Assembly: GCA_035463475.1 (NCBI GenBank)
Contig: DATHTE010000062.1
Span: forward strand, 7,104-71,103
Length of the DNA stretch: 64,000 nucleotides
DNA from: JACPDI01 sp035463475
Lineage (GTDB): Bacteria; Acidobacteriota; Vicinamibacteria; Vicinamibacterales; 2-12-FULL-66-21
Reading direction: 5' to 3'
In this document: piece by piece, positions 1 to 8,956 of the stretch
How the letters are laid out: every line of letters begins with the position of its first letter
Numbering within the stretch: the first letter of the stretch is position 1
Notes under the pieces: model-generated
What the model saw: only the letters and a program-made list of their open reading frames with translations
What the model was told of the DNA's origin: nothing
Databases searched by the model: none
Program-made: the position numbers and the translations under genes

Positions 1-357
1 GTGAAGAATGAAACCGGTGGCGGTCGCCGCACCGAACCGCCCGCCCTCCACGAGGCCGGAGAGAACCACGTGTGCGCGCGACACAAGGTCCGGCCGACCG
101 GCGAACGTCGGACCGCCGTAGATCACGTAGACTTGTCCACGTCCTGCAGCACTCGGCGCGCCAACGATGAGGTCCTTGCGATCGTCGCCGTCGCCTATGT
201 CGCCCTGATCGAGCCAGTACCCAGCGCCCGCGCCGGCCGGTCCGACCCAAATCGGGTCGGCACCGACCGGTAAGTGAATTTCTTGTGCGTGAAGGCGCGT
301 GCCCGCGCCTGCGATGACGACCGCCAATACCACCGAAGCCTTCCAGTTCACAACCAT
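1..357 (-). CDS. Secreted FG-GAP/VCBS-repeat protein, N-terminal part (cut by window edge)
   Basis: The frame opens at ATG 357 behind a GAGGTGAG ribosome site and runs off the left edge after 119 codons. The first ~25 residues form a signal peptide (NWK, then VVLAVVIAGAG, ending near LHAQE). After it comes DIGDGDDRKDLIVGAP followed by GRGQVYVIYGG. This is the calcium-binding D-x-D-x-D plus GAP pattern of integrin-alpha-like FG-GAP repeats, and a second repeat seems to begin near the edge (SGLVEGGRFGAA). Family knowledge: such beta-propeller repeats occur in extracellular proteins that bind partners or surfaces. The ligand cannot be inferred. It is the only gene at this edge and is transcribed out of the window. 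Confidence 0.75.
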   Translation of the reverse strand, partial: MVVNWKASVVLAVVIAGAGTRLHAQEIHLPVGADPIWVGPAGAGAGYWLDQGDIGDGDDRKDLIVGAPSAAGRGQVYVIYGGPTFAGRPDLVSRAHVVLSGLVEGGRFGAATATGFILH

Positions 358-536
358 CGGGAGCTCACCTCGTCCAAACCATTGCCGCTCCCGGGCTGAG
401 CAACCGGTGTGCCTGTGCCGTATTGCGAACGTGGAACCTAAACTGGGAAAACGGATGCCGATCGAGCAGGGCTGTGATTTGAACTGCGAAATGGTTTACC
501 GACTGTGTGGCCTTGGCTTTCCAGTGCCGAATGCCT

Positions 537-1847
537 TCAAAGCCGGAAGAGCTTCGCGGTCGCCTCTCCGCGGTAGACGTTACGTGAGTCCACGATGAGC
601 GGCGCCTTCTCGAGGATTTCCTCGTAATCGAAGGCTTTGTGGTTGGTCGTGATGATGGCGCAATCCACGCCGTCCGAAAACGCCTGCGCCGGCGCGATCG
701 CCTTCATCTTGAAGTCTCCATGATCCACTTCCTCGATGTGAGGATCGCTGTAACTCACGACCGCGCCCGCCTTCCGGAGCAGTTGCGCGACGTCAATCGC
801 CGGCGACTCTCGCGCGTCGTTCACGTCGGGCTTGTACGCGATGCCGAACAAATGGACCTTCGACCCTCGCAGGGGCTTGCAGACGCTGTTGAGCGCCTCG
901 GCGACGCGCTGCACCACGTAGCGCGGCATGCTGCCGTTGATGTGACCCGCCAGCTCGATGAACCGGCTCTCGAACCCGAACTGCCGCGCTTTCCAGCTGA
1001 GATAGAACGGATCGATGGGAATGCAGTGCCCGCCCAGGCCGGGGCCCGGGTAGAACGGCATGAAACCGAACGGCTTCGTCTTCGCCGCGTCGATCACTTC
1101 CCAGACGTCGATGTCGAGCTCGTGGCACATCAGCGCCAGCTCGTTCACCATCCCGATGTTCACCGCGCGGAACGTGTTCTCGAGCAGCTTCACCATCTCC
1201 GCCACGCGCGTCGATGACACGGGGATGACCGTCTCCATCCGCTGCTGGTACAGCGCCATCGCGACCCGCGTGGACGTCTCGTCGATCCCGCCGACCACCT
1301 TCGGGATATTGCGCGTCGTCCACTGCGGGTTGCCGGGATCGACACGTTCCGGCGAGAACGCGAGGAAGAAGTCCCGGCCGGCCTTGAGGCCGCCCGCTTC
1401 CAGCATCGGCTGCACGACTTCATCGGTGGTACCCGGATAGGTCGTCGATTCCAGGATCACCAGCTGACCGCGGTGCAGGTGCTTCGCCACCTGCTCGACG
1501 GCGCCGACGACGTACGACAAGTCGGGATCCTTCGTCTTGCGGAGCGGCGTCGGCACGCAGATGTTGACGGTGTCGACGGCGTCCAGCGCCCCGAAGTCGG
1601 TCGTCGCACGGAACCGGCCGCTCTTGACGACGGTGGCGACCTGCGCGGCCTGCACGTCGGGAATGTACGACTCCCCCTTGTTCAAGGCGTCGACCTTCCG
1701 CGCGTCCACGTCGAGACCCGTGCAGGCGAACCCGACCTCCGCAAGCTCCACGACGAGCGGAAGGCCGACGTATCCGAGTCCGATCACGCCGACGCGGGCG
1801 GAGTGGTCGCGCAGTTTTCCGATGAGATCTTCGGCGAGAGTATTCAT
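537..1847 (-). CDS. Nucleotide-sugar dehydrogenase (UDP-GlcNAc/ManNAc 6-dehydrogenase family)
   Basis: A 436-residue cytoplasmic enzyme that oxidises C6 of a UDP-sugar to the uronate using two NAD+. The N-terminal Rossmann loop reads GLGYVG (residues 23-28). The catalytic thiol lies in GGHCIPIDP (Cys275). SPERVDPGN and the C-terminal GIAYKPDVNDARESPA block are those of WbpA/WecC/TviB-type enzymes rather than of UDP-glucose dehydrogenase, so UDP-HexNAc is the likelier substrate. Length is normal. It is divergent from the FAD dehydrogenase gene and close to RmlD-like and DegT genes. It probably makes an activated uronic acid for exopolysaccharide or O-antigen. The exact sugar is unproven. Confidence 0.9.
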   Translation of the reverse strand: MNTLAEDLIGKLRDHSARVGVIGLGYVGLPLVVELAEVGFACTGLDVDARKVDALNKGESYIPDVQAAQVATVVKSGRFRATTDFGALDAVDTVNICVPTPLRKTKDPDLSYVVGAVEQVAKHLHRGQLVILESTTYPGTTDEVVQPMLEAGGLKAGRDFFLAFSPERVDPGNPQWTTRNIPKVVGGIDETSTRVAMALYQQRMETVIPVSSTRVAEMVKLLENTFRAVNIGMVNELALMCHELDIDVWEVIDAAKTKPFGFMPFYPGPGLGGHCIPIDPFYLSWKARQFGFESRFIELAGHINGSMPRYVVQRVAEALNSVCKPLRGSKVHLFGIAYKPDVNDARESPAIDVAQLLRKAGAVVSYSDPHIEEVDHGDFKMKAIAPAQAFSDGVDCAIITTNHKAFDYEEILEKAPLIVDSRNVYRGEATAKLFRL

Positions 1848-1904
1848 GGGAATATGGTGCCGTGGAATATATCAGGCAATCGCCGCAGCCGTCACCCGTG
1901 CCCC
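1848..1904. promoter_or_regulatory. Short divergent promoter region
   Basis: Only 57 bp separate the starts of the nucleotide-sugar dehydrogenase (minus) and the FAD dehydrogenase (plus). The middle is AT-rich for this genome (GGAATATATCAGG), giving -10-like hexamers on both strands. No convincing -35 box is visible. The two genes probably share this control region. Confidence 0.3.
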
Positions 1905-3002
1905 ATGGCTGATGTCGACGTCCTCATCATCGGCGGCGGCGTGACCGGCCTCGCCAGCGCCCTCGCGAGCGCGGAACGCGGGCTCGCCACGGCCCTCCTC
2001 GACACGCACCCGCGCTTCGGATCCGAAACGAGCACGCACAACAGCGGCGTCATCCACGCCGGGATCTACTACCCGGCCGACTCGCTCAAAGCGCGGCTGT
2101 GCGTCGAAGGACGCGAGCGCTTGTACGACTACTGCGCGCGACGGCAGGTCTCGCACGCGCGCTGCGGCAAGCTGATTGTCGCGGCGTCCGCCGCCGAGGT
2201 GACCGATCTCGAAGCGCTCGCGGGCCGTGCCGGGGCGAACGGGATCGAGGACGTGCGCCGGCTGAGCGCCGCCGAGGCTCTGGCGCGCGAGCCCCACGTG
2301 CACGCCGTCGCGGCGTTGCTCTCCCCCTCGTCGGGAATCGTGTCGAGCGAGGAACTGGTGCGGGCGCTCGCGCGCGACTGCGCCGCTCAGGACGTGGCTT
2401 TGCTGCCGGGCACGGCAGCGACCGGCGCGGCGGACGCGGCCGACGGGATTGAGATCGCCACGCCGCGAGAGCGGATCGTGGCGCGTACGATCGTGAACGC
2501 CGCGGGGCTGTACGCCGACGATGTGTCGCGAATGCTCGGCGGCGAGGCGTTCACAATCTACCCGTGCCGTGGCGAGTACACGGAGCTGGCACCACGATGG
2601 CGGGACCGGTTCAGGGGACCCGTTTATCCGCTCCCGCATCCATCGGGGCACGGCCTCGGCGTTCACGTGACGCCGACGACCTGGGGATCGATCCTGCTCG
2701 GCCCGACCATCCGCTATCAAGATCGCAGGGACGACTACGAAGAGGGACGCCTCGCGCTCGAGGCGTTCCTCGAGCCGACGCGCGCGCTGCTGCCGGAAGT
2801 GACACTGGCGGACCTCCAGCCGGGAGGCACCGGCATCCGGCCCAAGCTGCACCCGCCCACGGAGTCGTTTGCGGACTTCCTCATCCGGCGCGACGCGCAA
2901 CAGCCACGACTGGTCCACGCGGCCGGCATCGATTCGCCCGGGCTGACCGCGTGCCTCGCGATCGGCCGGATGGTGGCGGCAATCGTGGCGGACAGCTTGT
3001 AG
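1905..3002 (+). CDS. FAD-dependent dehydrogenase, L-2-hydroxyglutarate oxidase (LhgO) family
   Basis: A 365-residue DAO-fold flavoprotein. The FAD-binding GGGVTG follows the start directly (VDVLIIGGGVTGLASA). The signature THNSGVIHAGIYY and the C-terminal GGTGIRPKL plus HAAGIDSPGLTA are typical of L-2-hydroxyglutarate dehydrogenase/oxidase. The family converts L-2-hydroxyglutarate to 2-oxoglutarate, repairing a side product of malate and lactate dehydrogenases. The ATG at 1905 was chosen because the frame is open far upstream without homology and the FAD motif begins within ten residues of it. It sits between glycan genes, with no visible link to them. Confidence 0.85.
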   Translation: MADVDVLIIGGGVTGLASALASAERGLATALLDTHPRFGSETSTHNSGVIHAGIYYPADSLKARLCVEGRERLYDYCARRQVSHARCGKLIVAASAAEVTDLEALAGRAGANGIEDVRRLSAAEALAREPHVHAVAALLSPSSGIVSSEELVRALARDCAAQDVALLPGTAATGAADAADGIEIATPRERIVARTIVNAAGLYADDVSRMLGGEAFTIYPCRGEYTELAPRWRDRFRGPVYPLPHPSGHGLGVHVTPTTWGSILLGPTIRYQDRRDDYEEGRLALEAFLEPTRALLPEVTLADLQPGGTGIRPKLHPPTESFADFLIRRDAQQPRLVHAAGIDSPGLTACLAIGRMVAAIVADSL

Positions 3003-3013
3003 GGCGGCCACGC

Positions 3014-3904
3014 TCATGCCCTCGGCGTCCCCTGCGTCCCCTGCGGTTGACTCGCACGCGCCCGCACGTACTCCCGCAGCGCGTCCTGCCAATGCGACAT
3101 CGTGATCCCGGCCGCCGCGAGCTTTGCGTTCGAGAGAGCGCAGTAACGCGGGCGGCGGGCCTTGAGCGCCGCGGTTTCCAGCATCATCGGCGCCAGCCGC
3201 GCCTCGCGGCCGAGCAGGCGTGCCGCCTCGCGCGCCAGTTCGTCCCAACCGCAGTGGCCGGAGTTCACGCAGTGATAGAGCCCCGGCGGAAGGTCCCTTT
3301 CGAGCAGCCGCACGGTCGCAGCCGCCGCCTCCGGCGCGCTGGTCGGCGACACGACGCGGTCCACGAACACCGGCACCTCACGTCCTTGATCGATCGCGGC
3401 GACCACCGTGCCGACGCTCCCGAGTTTCGCGCTGGTTCCCGCGGTCGGGCCGCCGAACAGGCTCTCGACGCGCAGCACGTACCAGCGTGACGCCTCCCGC
3501 GCGAGCCACTCGCCCACCAGCTTCGAGGCCCCGTAGACGCTGAGCGGGCCCGGCCGATCCTCCTCCGTGTAAGGACGATCCGCGCGGCCGTCGAACACGA
3601 AGTCCGTGCTGAAGTGCACGAACGCGGCGCCCCCGCGGTCGGCGGCCCGCGCCAGCACCTGGACGGCAAACGCGTTGATCTGGAACGCGTCGACCGGGAC
3701 CTCTTCGGCGCGATCGACGCCGTTGTGGGCCGCGCAGTTGACGACGGCGTCTGGCCGGAACGCCGCGACGGCCGCCTCCACCGCCGCTCGGTCCGTGATG
3801 TCCAGCTCGCCGCGCGCGAGGCCCTTCACGTCGTGGGCGCGCGCGAGCTGCTCGAGCATCGCGGCCCCCAGGTGCCCCGCTGCACCGGTCACGAGCACTT
3901 TCAT
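3014..3904 (-). CDS. dTDP-4-dehydrorhamnose reductase family protein (RmlD-like)
   Basis: A 296-residue extended short-chain dehydrogenase. It has an N-terminal TGAAGHLG nucleotide loop, then VVNCAAHNGVDRAEE, which is the RmlD version of the NCAA/VD-AE motif, and a catalytic YGASK. RmlD reduces dTDP-4-dehydro-L-rhamnose to dTDP-L-rhamnose with NADPH. The other Rml enzymes (A, B, C) are not in this window, so a related deoxysugar is possible. Its start overlaps the stop of the DegT aminotransferase gene by 4 bp (ATGA), so the two are translationally coupled. Both fit activated-sugar synthesis for surface glycans. Confidence 0.85.
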   Translation of the reverse strand: MKVLVTGAAGHLGAAMLEQLARAHDVKGLARGELDITDRAAVEAAVAAFRPDAVVNCAAHNGVDRAEEVPVDAFQINAFAVQVLARAADRGGAAFVHFSTDFVFDGRADRPYTEEDRPGPLSVYGASKLVGEWLAREASRWYVLRVESLFGGPTAGTSAKLGSVGTVVAAIDQGREVPVFVDRVVSPTSAPEAAAATVRLLERDLPPGLYHCVNSGHCGWDELAREAARLLGREARLAPMMLETAALKARRPRYCALSNAKLAAAGITMSHWQDALREYVRARASQPQGTQGTPRA

Positions 3905-5043
3905 GCGGCGTAGAACGCGGCGATGCGATCCACCACGAACGCCTGCTGCTCTTCGGTGAGCTCGCCGTAAATCGGCAGCGCCAGCACCTCCGCCGCCGCG
4001 GCCTCGGCCTCCAGGAACTCACCGCGAGCGTACCCAAGGCTCGCGAAGCATTCCTGCAGGTGGAAGGGAACCGGATAGTAGATCTCGGTCCCGATGCCGC
4101 TCGACTCGAGGTGCGCGCGGAGGTCGTCGCGGCGCGGCGCGCGGATCACGTACTGGTTGAAGATGTGATACCGGTTCGCCGGCTCGTACGGGAGCGTGAG
4201 CACTTCGTCGAGCCCCGCGGCGCGGAACATCCGATCGTAGCGTCCGGCGTTGCGGCGGCGGAACTCGGTCCAGGCGACGAGGTGCGGCGCCTTCACGCGC
4301 AGCACGGCGGCCTGGAGGGCGTCGAGCCGGAAATTGCCGCCGATGATCTTGTGGAAGTACTTCGGCTCCGCACCGTGGTTCCTCAGCAGCCGCACGCGCG
4401 TCGCGAGCGCATCGTCGTTGGTCGTCACGAGCCCCGCGTCCCCGAACGCGCCGAGGTTCTTGCTCGGGAAGAACGAGAAGCAGCCGAACTGCCCCATCGT
4501 GCCCGCCTGCCGCGCGCCGTACCTGGCGCCGATCGCCTGTGCGGCGTCCTCGATGATCGCGATGCCGCGGCGCCGCGCGATGTCAACGAGCGGGTCCATG
4601 TCGGCGCAGAGCCCGAACAGGTGGACGGGAATGATCGCCCGCGTGCGGGGGGTGATCGCGCGCTCGACCGCCGCGACGTTCGCGTTGAAGGTCACGGGAT
4701 CGATGTCAACGAGCTTCGGGGTCGCGCCCACGCGGATGACCGAGCCCGCGGTAGCAAAGAACGAGAAGGTGGGGGTGATCACCTCATCGCCCGGCCCGAT
4801 CTCGAGCGCCATCAACGCGACGAGCAGCGCATCGGTGCCCGACGAGACGCCAATCGCGTGCCGCGCGCCGATGAGGGAGGCCAGCTCGCGCTCCAGTTCC
4901 TCGATCTCCGGGCCGCCGATGAAGCGCTGGCTGTCAACCACGCGCGCGAGGGCGGCCATCGTCTCGTCGCGCAGCGGTCCGTTCTGCGCGCTCAGATCGA
5001 GCAGCGGAACCCGGACGACGCTCGGGGATTTTGTAAATGCCAT
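3901..5043 (-). CDS. DegT/DnrJ/EryC1/StrS-family sugar aminotransferase
   Basis: A 380-residue PLP enzyme of fold type I. GVSSGTDALLVALMAL is the phosphate-binding region, EDAAQAIGARY contains the PLP-stacking region, and FFPSKNLGAFGDAG carries the Schiff-base lysine. The family transfers an amino group to a keto-sugar nucleotide. The substrate cannot be told from sequence. It is first in a two-gene operon with the RmlD-like gene and starts 25 bp from the divergent PIG-V-like gene. Together with the dehydrogenase at 537-1847 it suggests synthesis of an amino-sugar building block. Confidence 0.92.
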   Translation of the reverse strand: MAFTKSPSVVRVPLLDLSAQNGPLRDETMAALARVVDSQRFIGGPEIEELERELASLIGARHAIGVSSGTDALLVALMALEIGPGDEVITPTFSFFATAGSVIRVGATPKLVDIDPVTFNANVAAVERAITPRTRAIIPVHLFGLCADMDPLVDIARRRGIAIIEDAAQAIGARYGARQAGTMGQFGCFSFFPSKNLGAFGDAGLVTTNDDALATRVRLLRNHGAEPKYFHKIIGGNFRLDALQAAVLRVKAPHLVAWTEFRRRNAGRYDRMFRAAGLDEVLTLPYEPANRYHIFNQYVIRAPRRDDLRAHLESSGIGTEIYYPVPFHLQECFASLGYARGEFLEAEAAAAEVLALPIYGELTEEQQAFVVDRIAAFYAA

Positions 5044-5068
5044 ACCCAGACTGTACCATCAGGCGCCG

Positions 5069-6241
5069 ATGCCGGGCCACTCGCTGAGGAAGACCATCCT
5101 CCAGATCGTCGTGGCCGCGCTCGCATGGCGCGCGCTGACGGCAGTGGCTGCCTTCCTGGTGAACGTCGTCTTCCCGATCGGCCCGACGGGCGAACTGTTC
5201 ACCGTCCGCGCGCGAACGCACTTCATCTGGGACACCTTCGCGCGATGGGACTCCGGCTGGTACTTCACGATTGCCCGGTACGGATACGAGTGGGTGGAAG
5301 GAGGCCGCAGCAACATCGCGTTCTTCCCCCTCTACCCGCTGCTCATGCGCTATCTCGGGCTCGCGTTCGGCGGCGGCCGCGTGAACCTGTTCCTGGCGGG
5401 CATCATCATCTCGTGGGCGTCGTTCGTGCTCGCGATGGTGATGCTGTACCGCCTGGCGAAGGTCGAGCTCGGCGATGATGAAGAACGAGCCAGGCACGCG
5501 CTCGTCTACGCCGCCGTGTTCCCGTTCGCGTTCTTCTTCGGGGTGGTCTACACGGAGAGCCTCTTCCTCCTGCTCAGCGTGACGGCTTTTTATGGTTTCC
5601 GCACGCGGCGCTGGATGCTCGGCGCGGTCGCGGGCGCGCTGGCGACGGCGACACGGGCAAACGGCGTCTTCATGGTGCCAGCGCTCGCGCTCGTCGCCTG
5701 GCGCGAAGCGCGCGGCGGCGATCGGCGGACGCTGCTGCTGGCCTCAGTCGCCGTGGCCTTCACGCTCGCCGGCGTTGGGTCGTATTCGCTCTACGTCTAC
5801 TCGGTGTCGGGTCATCCGTTCGAGTGGGCGAACACGATGGCGCGCTGGAACTGGCAGCCGGGCAGCACCGCCGGGTGGCAGCCGCTCGCCCAGCTCGTGG
5901 TCGCGCTCGCCACGCGTCCGTACGAACACCTCACCGGCTCGCCGCAGCGCGTGTTCGACCTGATGAACGCCGCCGCGGGGATCGCGCTCCTCGTCGCGAC
6001 CCCCTTCATCTGGCGGCGCTTCGGGATCGCGTACGCGCTGCTGATCCTGGTCAACCTCTATGTGCCGCTCTCCTCCGGAGCACTCGAGGGAGTGGGCCGG
6101 TACGCCGCGGTCCTCTTCCCGTTCCCGTTGTGGCTGGCGACGATCGAATCGCGGACCATCCGGGCCGGGCTGCTCGCGACCTTCGGCATGTTCTACGGCA
6201 TCGGCCTGGCGATGTTTACGAAGGTGTACCCGCTGTACTGA
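5069..6241 (+). CDS. PIG-V-like membrane mannosyltransferase (GT-C fold)
   Basis: A 390-residue polytopic membrane protein. The signature RWDSGWYFTIARYGYEW, then NIAFFPLYPLLMRYLG, matches the PIG-V/GPI-mannosyltransferase II-like family, whose bacterial members use a polyprenyl-phosphate sugar on the periplasmic face. A further pattern, FPFAFFFGVVYTESLFLL, fits the same family. The aspartate of RWDSGW is the expected catalytic position for GT-C enzymes. The start at ATG 5069 precedes the first hydrophobic helix; upstream in-frame sequence is antisense to the DegT gene. The stop is 1 bp before the next gene, a GT2 that may supply the lipid-linked sugar. Confidence 0.8.
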   Translation: MPGHSLRKTILQIVVAALAWRALTAVAAFLVNVVFPIGPTGELFTVRARTHFIWDTFARWDSGWYFTIARYGYEWVEGGRSNIAFFPLYPLLMRYLGLAFGGGRVNLFLAGIIISWASFVLAMVMLYRLAKVELGDDEERARHALVYAAVFPFAFFFGVVYTESLFLLLSVTAFYGFRTRRWMLGAVAGALATATRANGVFMVPALALVAWREARGGDRRTLLLASVAVAFTLAGVGSYSLYVYSVSGHPFEWANTMARWNWQPGSTAGWQPLAQLVVALATRPYEHLTGSPQRVFDLMNAAAGIALLVATPFIWRRFGIAYALLILVNLYVPLSSGALEGVGRYAAVLFPFPLWLATIESRTIRAGLLATFGMFYGIGLAMFTKVYPLY

Positions 6242-6242
6242 C

Positions 6243-7055
6243 GTGCCGAACCTTCCGTCCCTCACGATCGTGGTGCCGTGCTTCAACGAGGGGCATCGAC
6301 TCGTCGAGTCGCTCGACACGTTGCGGTCCTGGTTCCCGGATCGAACCGAGATCGTCGTCGTGGACGACGGCAGCACCGATGACACGTTCGAGCGGCTGCG
6401 CGGGTACGCCGAGGCACACGAGGGGATCGACGTGCACCATCTGCCGCGCAACCGTGGCAAAGGGGGCGCCATTCGCGAGGCGATTCCTCGCGCGCGCGGG
6501 ACGCTCGTCGTGGTGATGGACGCCGACCTGGCCTACGATCGCGAGTCGGTGCAGCGGGTGATCGACGGGCTCGCGCAGGCGGAGATCGTGATCGGAAACC
6601 GGCGGCACCCGGGGTCGCGGTACTCCGTCCCCGTGCGCCTGTTCGGCTTCGTGTACCGCCGCCACTTCGCGGGTCTCGTGTTCAACACGGTGCTGCGTGC
6701 GCTGATTCCCGTCTCCGCTCGCGATACCCAGTGCGGTCTGAAGGGCTTCAGGCTGGACGCGCTCAGGCGGATCGGTCGCTCGGTCACCACCGACGGGTTC
6801 GCGCTCGACGTGGAGATGCTGCTGGTCGCGAGAGGGCTGGGGATCCGAGTGGCCGACGCGCCGGTGCGCGTGACCTATCACTCCGCGAAGAGCAGCGTGC
6901 GGCTGCTGCAGAGCGCGTTCACGATGGGTTCGGACGTTCTCAGGATCGCCGTTCGGCGGATGGCGGGTCACTATTCCCCAGACCGCCTCCTGGCAGCGGC
7001 GGCGACGCCGCAGATCCAATCGGGGGAGGAGCCGCCCGCGCAACAGCCACCCTGA
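6243..7055 (+). CDS. GT2 glycosyltransferase, dolichyl/polyprenyl-phosphate glucosyl/mannosyl type
   Basis: A 270-residue GT-A enzyme starting at GTG 6243. Motifs in order are VPCFNEG, VVDDGSTDD, NRGKGGAIREA and the DXD-type MDADL. A later DTQCGLKGFR block is typical of ALG5/DPM1-like enzymes, which load a sugar from a nucleotide donor onto a lipid phosphate. There is no clear C-terminal membrane helix. It follows the PIG-V-like gene with 1 bp between stop and start. The likely division of labour is that this enzyme makes the polyprenyl-phosphate sugar and the neighbour transfers it. Its stop abuts the stop of the convergent gene. Confidence 0.85.
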   Translation: MPNLPSLTIVVPCFNEGHRLVESLDTLRSWFPDRTEIVVVDDGSTDDTFERLRGYAEAHEGIDVHHLPRNRGKGGAIREAIPRARGTLVVVMDADLAYDRESVQRVIDGLAQAEIVIGNRRHPGSRYSVPVRLFGFVYRRHFAGLVFNTVLRALIPVSARDTQCGLKGFRLDALRRIGRSVTTDGFALDVEMLLVARGLGIRVADAPVRVTYHSAKSSVRLLQSAFTMGSDVLRIAVRRMAGHYSPDRLLAAAATPQIQSGEEPPAQQPP

Positions 7056-8423
7056 TCAATCCTCACGGGACGCCGAGTAGACGACGCCACCCTGCGGGTC
7101 GATGTGGGCGATCAGGGTCGCCTCCGGTGTGACGCGCCCGCCGAGGATCGTGTAGATGAACCGAGGATCGCTCGTCGGCGGCAGGAACGGCGCCTCTATG
7201 TCGCGAATCTCTGGAGCCTGCCGCACGATCTGGCGCGACGCGCTCACGAGCGCGCCGTACTCAGGCAGCCGGTGGATCTGCCACGCCGCGCGGCACCTCG
7301 CGGGCTGCACGACGAGCACCACCGCGAGCGCCAGCCAGGCGGCGACCTGACCGGCGCGCGCACGCGTGGCCGCGGGCAACAACAGCGTCAGCGCGGCGCT
7401 CGGCACGAGGGTCAGAAACCAGTAGTGCTCCTGGATGGGGCCGCGCCATGTGGAGAACCCGGCGACCGCAAGCAGGAGCGGCGCCATCGCGACGGCGAGC
7501 ACAGCCGGGTCGCGGCGATGCAGCAGCAAGCCGGCCAGGCCGGCGGCGATGAGCAGCGCACCGGCCCAGGGCACTGAGTACGGCGCGAGGAGCAGCGCGG
7601 CGAGGATTCGGCCAACAGCGCCTGCGCTCTCGGCAACCCTCAGCTCCTCCGGATGATCGACGCTGTATCGCACGCTGCCGAGGACCGATCCCGCTGGCGG
7701 CGGCTGCTGCTGGGCGAGGTGGGCGACCACGTACGGCACCTGCAGGACGAGGACGATCTCGATCGCAAGGCGTGCGGCGGCGAAGGCGCGCCCCGGCTGG
7801 CGTTGGAGCAGTGGCTGAACGAGCATCCAACCGATGCACGCAACCGCGACGAACACACCCGCCGTGTGGGCGTGCACGGAGAGCCAGGCGAGCGCGACCA
7901 CGAGTGCCGCGCGCGGAAGCGACCACTGACCGGGCAACAGGACCACACCAATCGCGCACTTCGCGAGCGCCACCGCCAGCGGCGGGTTCCAGACGGTGGC
8001 CGTCAGGGCCATGTCGTACGGCGTGGTGGCTCCGAGCAGCACGACGGCGAGCGCCGGTGGGACCGACCCCAGCCGTCGGACCAGCACGTAGAGCAGAAAC
8101 GTATCCGCGCCCGACTGAACGATCGACAGGCCGACACCGCCGACGTGCGGCAGGTTGTCCCCAAGTGGCCCCAGCACCACACGGATCAGCCAGAGGACCC
8201 AGTAGTACACCGGTCCGAGCGTCGTTCCGCCCGCGGTGCTCGGCGTTCCCACCAGCGGCAGGTCGCGGAGCGGCCCGAGCGCGATGCGCCAGTCGCGAAC
8301 CTGTTCGCCGAGCAGCCAGAACTGTTCAGAGATCGTGTGGGTGCGTATGAAGACCAAGTAGGCGAAGACACCAGGGAGCAGGGCGCCGCGCAGAGCTCGC
8401 AGCCACGTGGCACGCTCCCTCAC
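7056..8423 (-). CDS. Polytopic membrane protein, GT39/ArnT-like (GT-C) candidate
   Basis: A 455-residue hydrophobic protein with about ten predicted membrane helices. The first long loop includes an acidic/aromatic stretch and GGTTLGPVYYWVLW, followed by helices as in dolichyl-phosphate-mannose-protein mannosyltransferase-like proteins of bacteria. There is no strong catalytic signature, so the glycosyltransferase role is inferred from topology and from the neighbouring glycan genes. The start overlaps the smpB stop by 4 bp on the same strand, making it the last gene of the holB-ricT-pdxA-smpB run. It is convergent with the GT2 gene. Confidence 0.6.
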   Translation of the reverse strand: MRERATWLRALRGALLPGVFAYLVFIRTHTISEQFWLLGEQVRDWRIALGPLRDLPLVGTPSTAGGTTLGPVYYWVLWLIRVVLGPLGDNLPHVGGVGLSIVQSGADTFLLYVLVRRLGSVPPALAVVLLGATTPYDMALTATVWNPPLAVALAKCAIGVVLLPGQWSLPRAALVVALAWLSVHAHTAGVFVAVACIGWMLVQPLLQRQPGRAFAAARLAIEIVLVLQVPYVVAHLAQQQPPPAGSVLGSVRYSVDHPEELRVAESAGAVGRILAALLLAPYSVPWAGALLIAAGLAGLLLHRRDPAVLAVAMAPLLLAVAGFSTWRGPIQEHYWFLTLVPSAALTLLLPAATRARAGQVAAWLALAVVLVVQPARCRAAWQIHRLPEYGALVSASRQIVRQAPEIRDIEAPFLPPTSDPRFIYTILGGRVTPEATLIAHIDPQGGVVYSASRED

Positions 8424-8899
8424 CGCGACCGCCGCTCCTTGATCGCCGCGCGCGTCTCGCGCTCGGCATCACGGCGGCGGATCGTCTCGCGCTTGTCGTG
8501 CGTTTTCTTGCCTTTCGCGAGGCCGATGGCGAGCTTCACGCGCCCGTTCTTGAAGTACATGCGCGTGGGCACGAGCGTCATGCCGCGCTCGGTCGTCTTA
8601 CCGATCAACTTGCGGATCTGCTCGCGGTGGAGAAGCAGTTTCCGGCGGCGCGTGGGATCGTGGTCGGCGTATCCGCGATGGCTGTAGGGAGATACGTGGA
8701 TGTTGTACGCCCAGATCTCCCCCGCCTCGGCGCGCGCGTAACTGTCGCGCAGGTTCACGCGCCCTTCCCGGATCGCCTTGACCTCCGTCCCGAGCAGCGC
8801 CATCCCCGCCTCGAACGTCTCGAGGATGTGGTAGTCGTGGAACGCCTTGCGGTTGTCGGCGATCAGCTTCTCGGCAGGTTTCTCTGGAGTCTTGGCCAC
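8420..8899 (-). CDS. smpB: SsrA-binding protein SmpB
   Basis: A 159-residue tmRNA partner for rescue of stalled ribosomes. The OB-fold core is complete: NRKAFHDYHI, then GTEVKAIREGRVNLRDSY, then YSHRGYADHDPTRRRKLLLH. The basic tail KGKKTHDKRETIRRRDAERE is present, as needed for insertion in the empty mRNA channel. Length is normal. It lies downstream of pdxA with a pair of hairpins between them and overlaps the next gene by 4 bp. No ssrA (tmRNA) gene is visible beside it. Confidence 0.98.
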   Translation of the reverse strand: MAKTPEKPAEKLIADNRKAFHDYHILETFEAGMALLGTEVKAIREGRVNLRDSYARAEAGEIWAYNIHVSPYSHRGYADHDPTRRRKLLLHREQIRKLIGKTTERGMTLVPTRMYFKNGRVKLAIGLAKGKKTHDKRETIRRRDAERETRAAIKERRSR

Positions 8900-8906
8900 G
8901 GGTCAC

Positions 8907-8956
8907 GTCCGCTGCAGGCGGACACTGCGCCTTATCCGGTCCGCCTAAATGCGGAC
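8907..8956. terminator. Two tandem GTCCGC/GCGGAC hairpins between pdxA and smpB
   Basis: GTCCGC (8907-8912) pairs with GCGGAC (8918-8923) across a 5-nt loop. A second GTCCGC (8939-8944) pairs with GCGGAC (8951-8956), spanning the pdxA stop codon. The two stems share the same sequence and could also pair with each other. No U-tract follows. They may reduce read-through or protect the upstream mRNA. The same word pair recurs in the hairpin at 34589-34618. Confidence 0.45.
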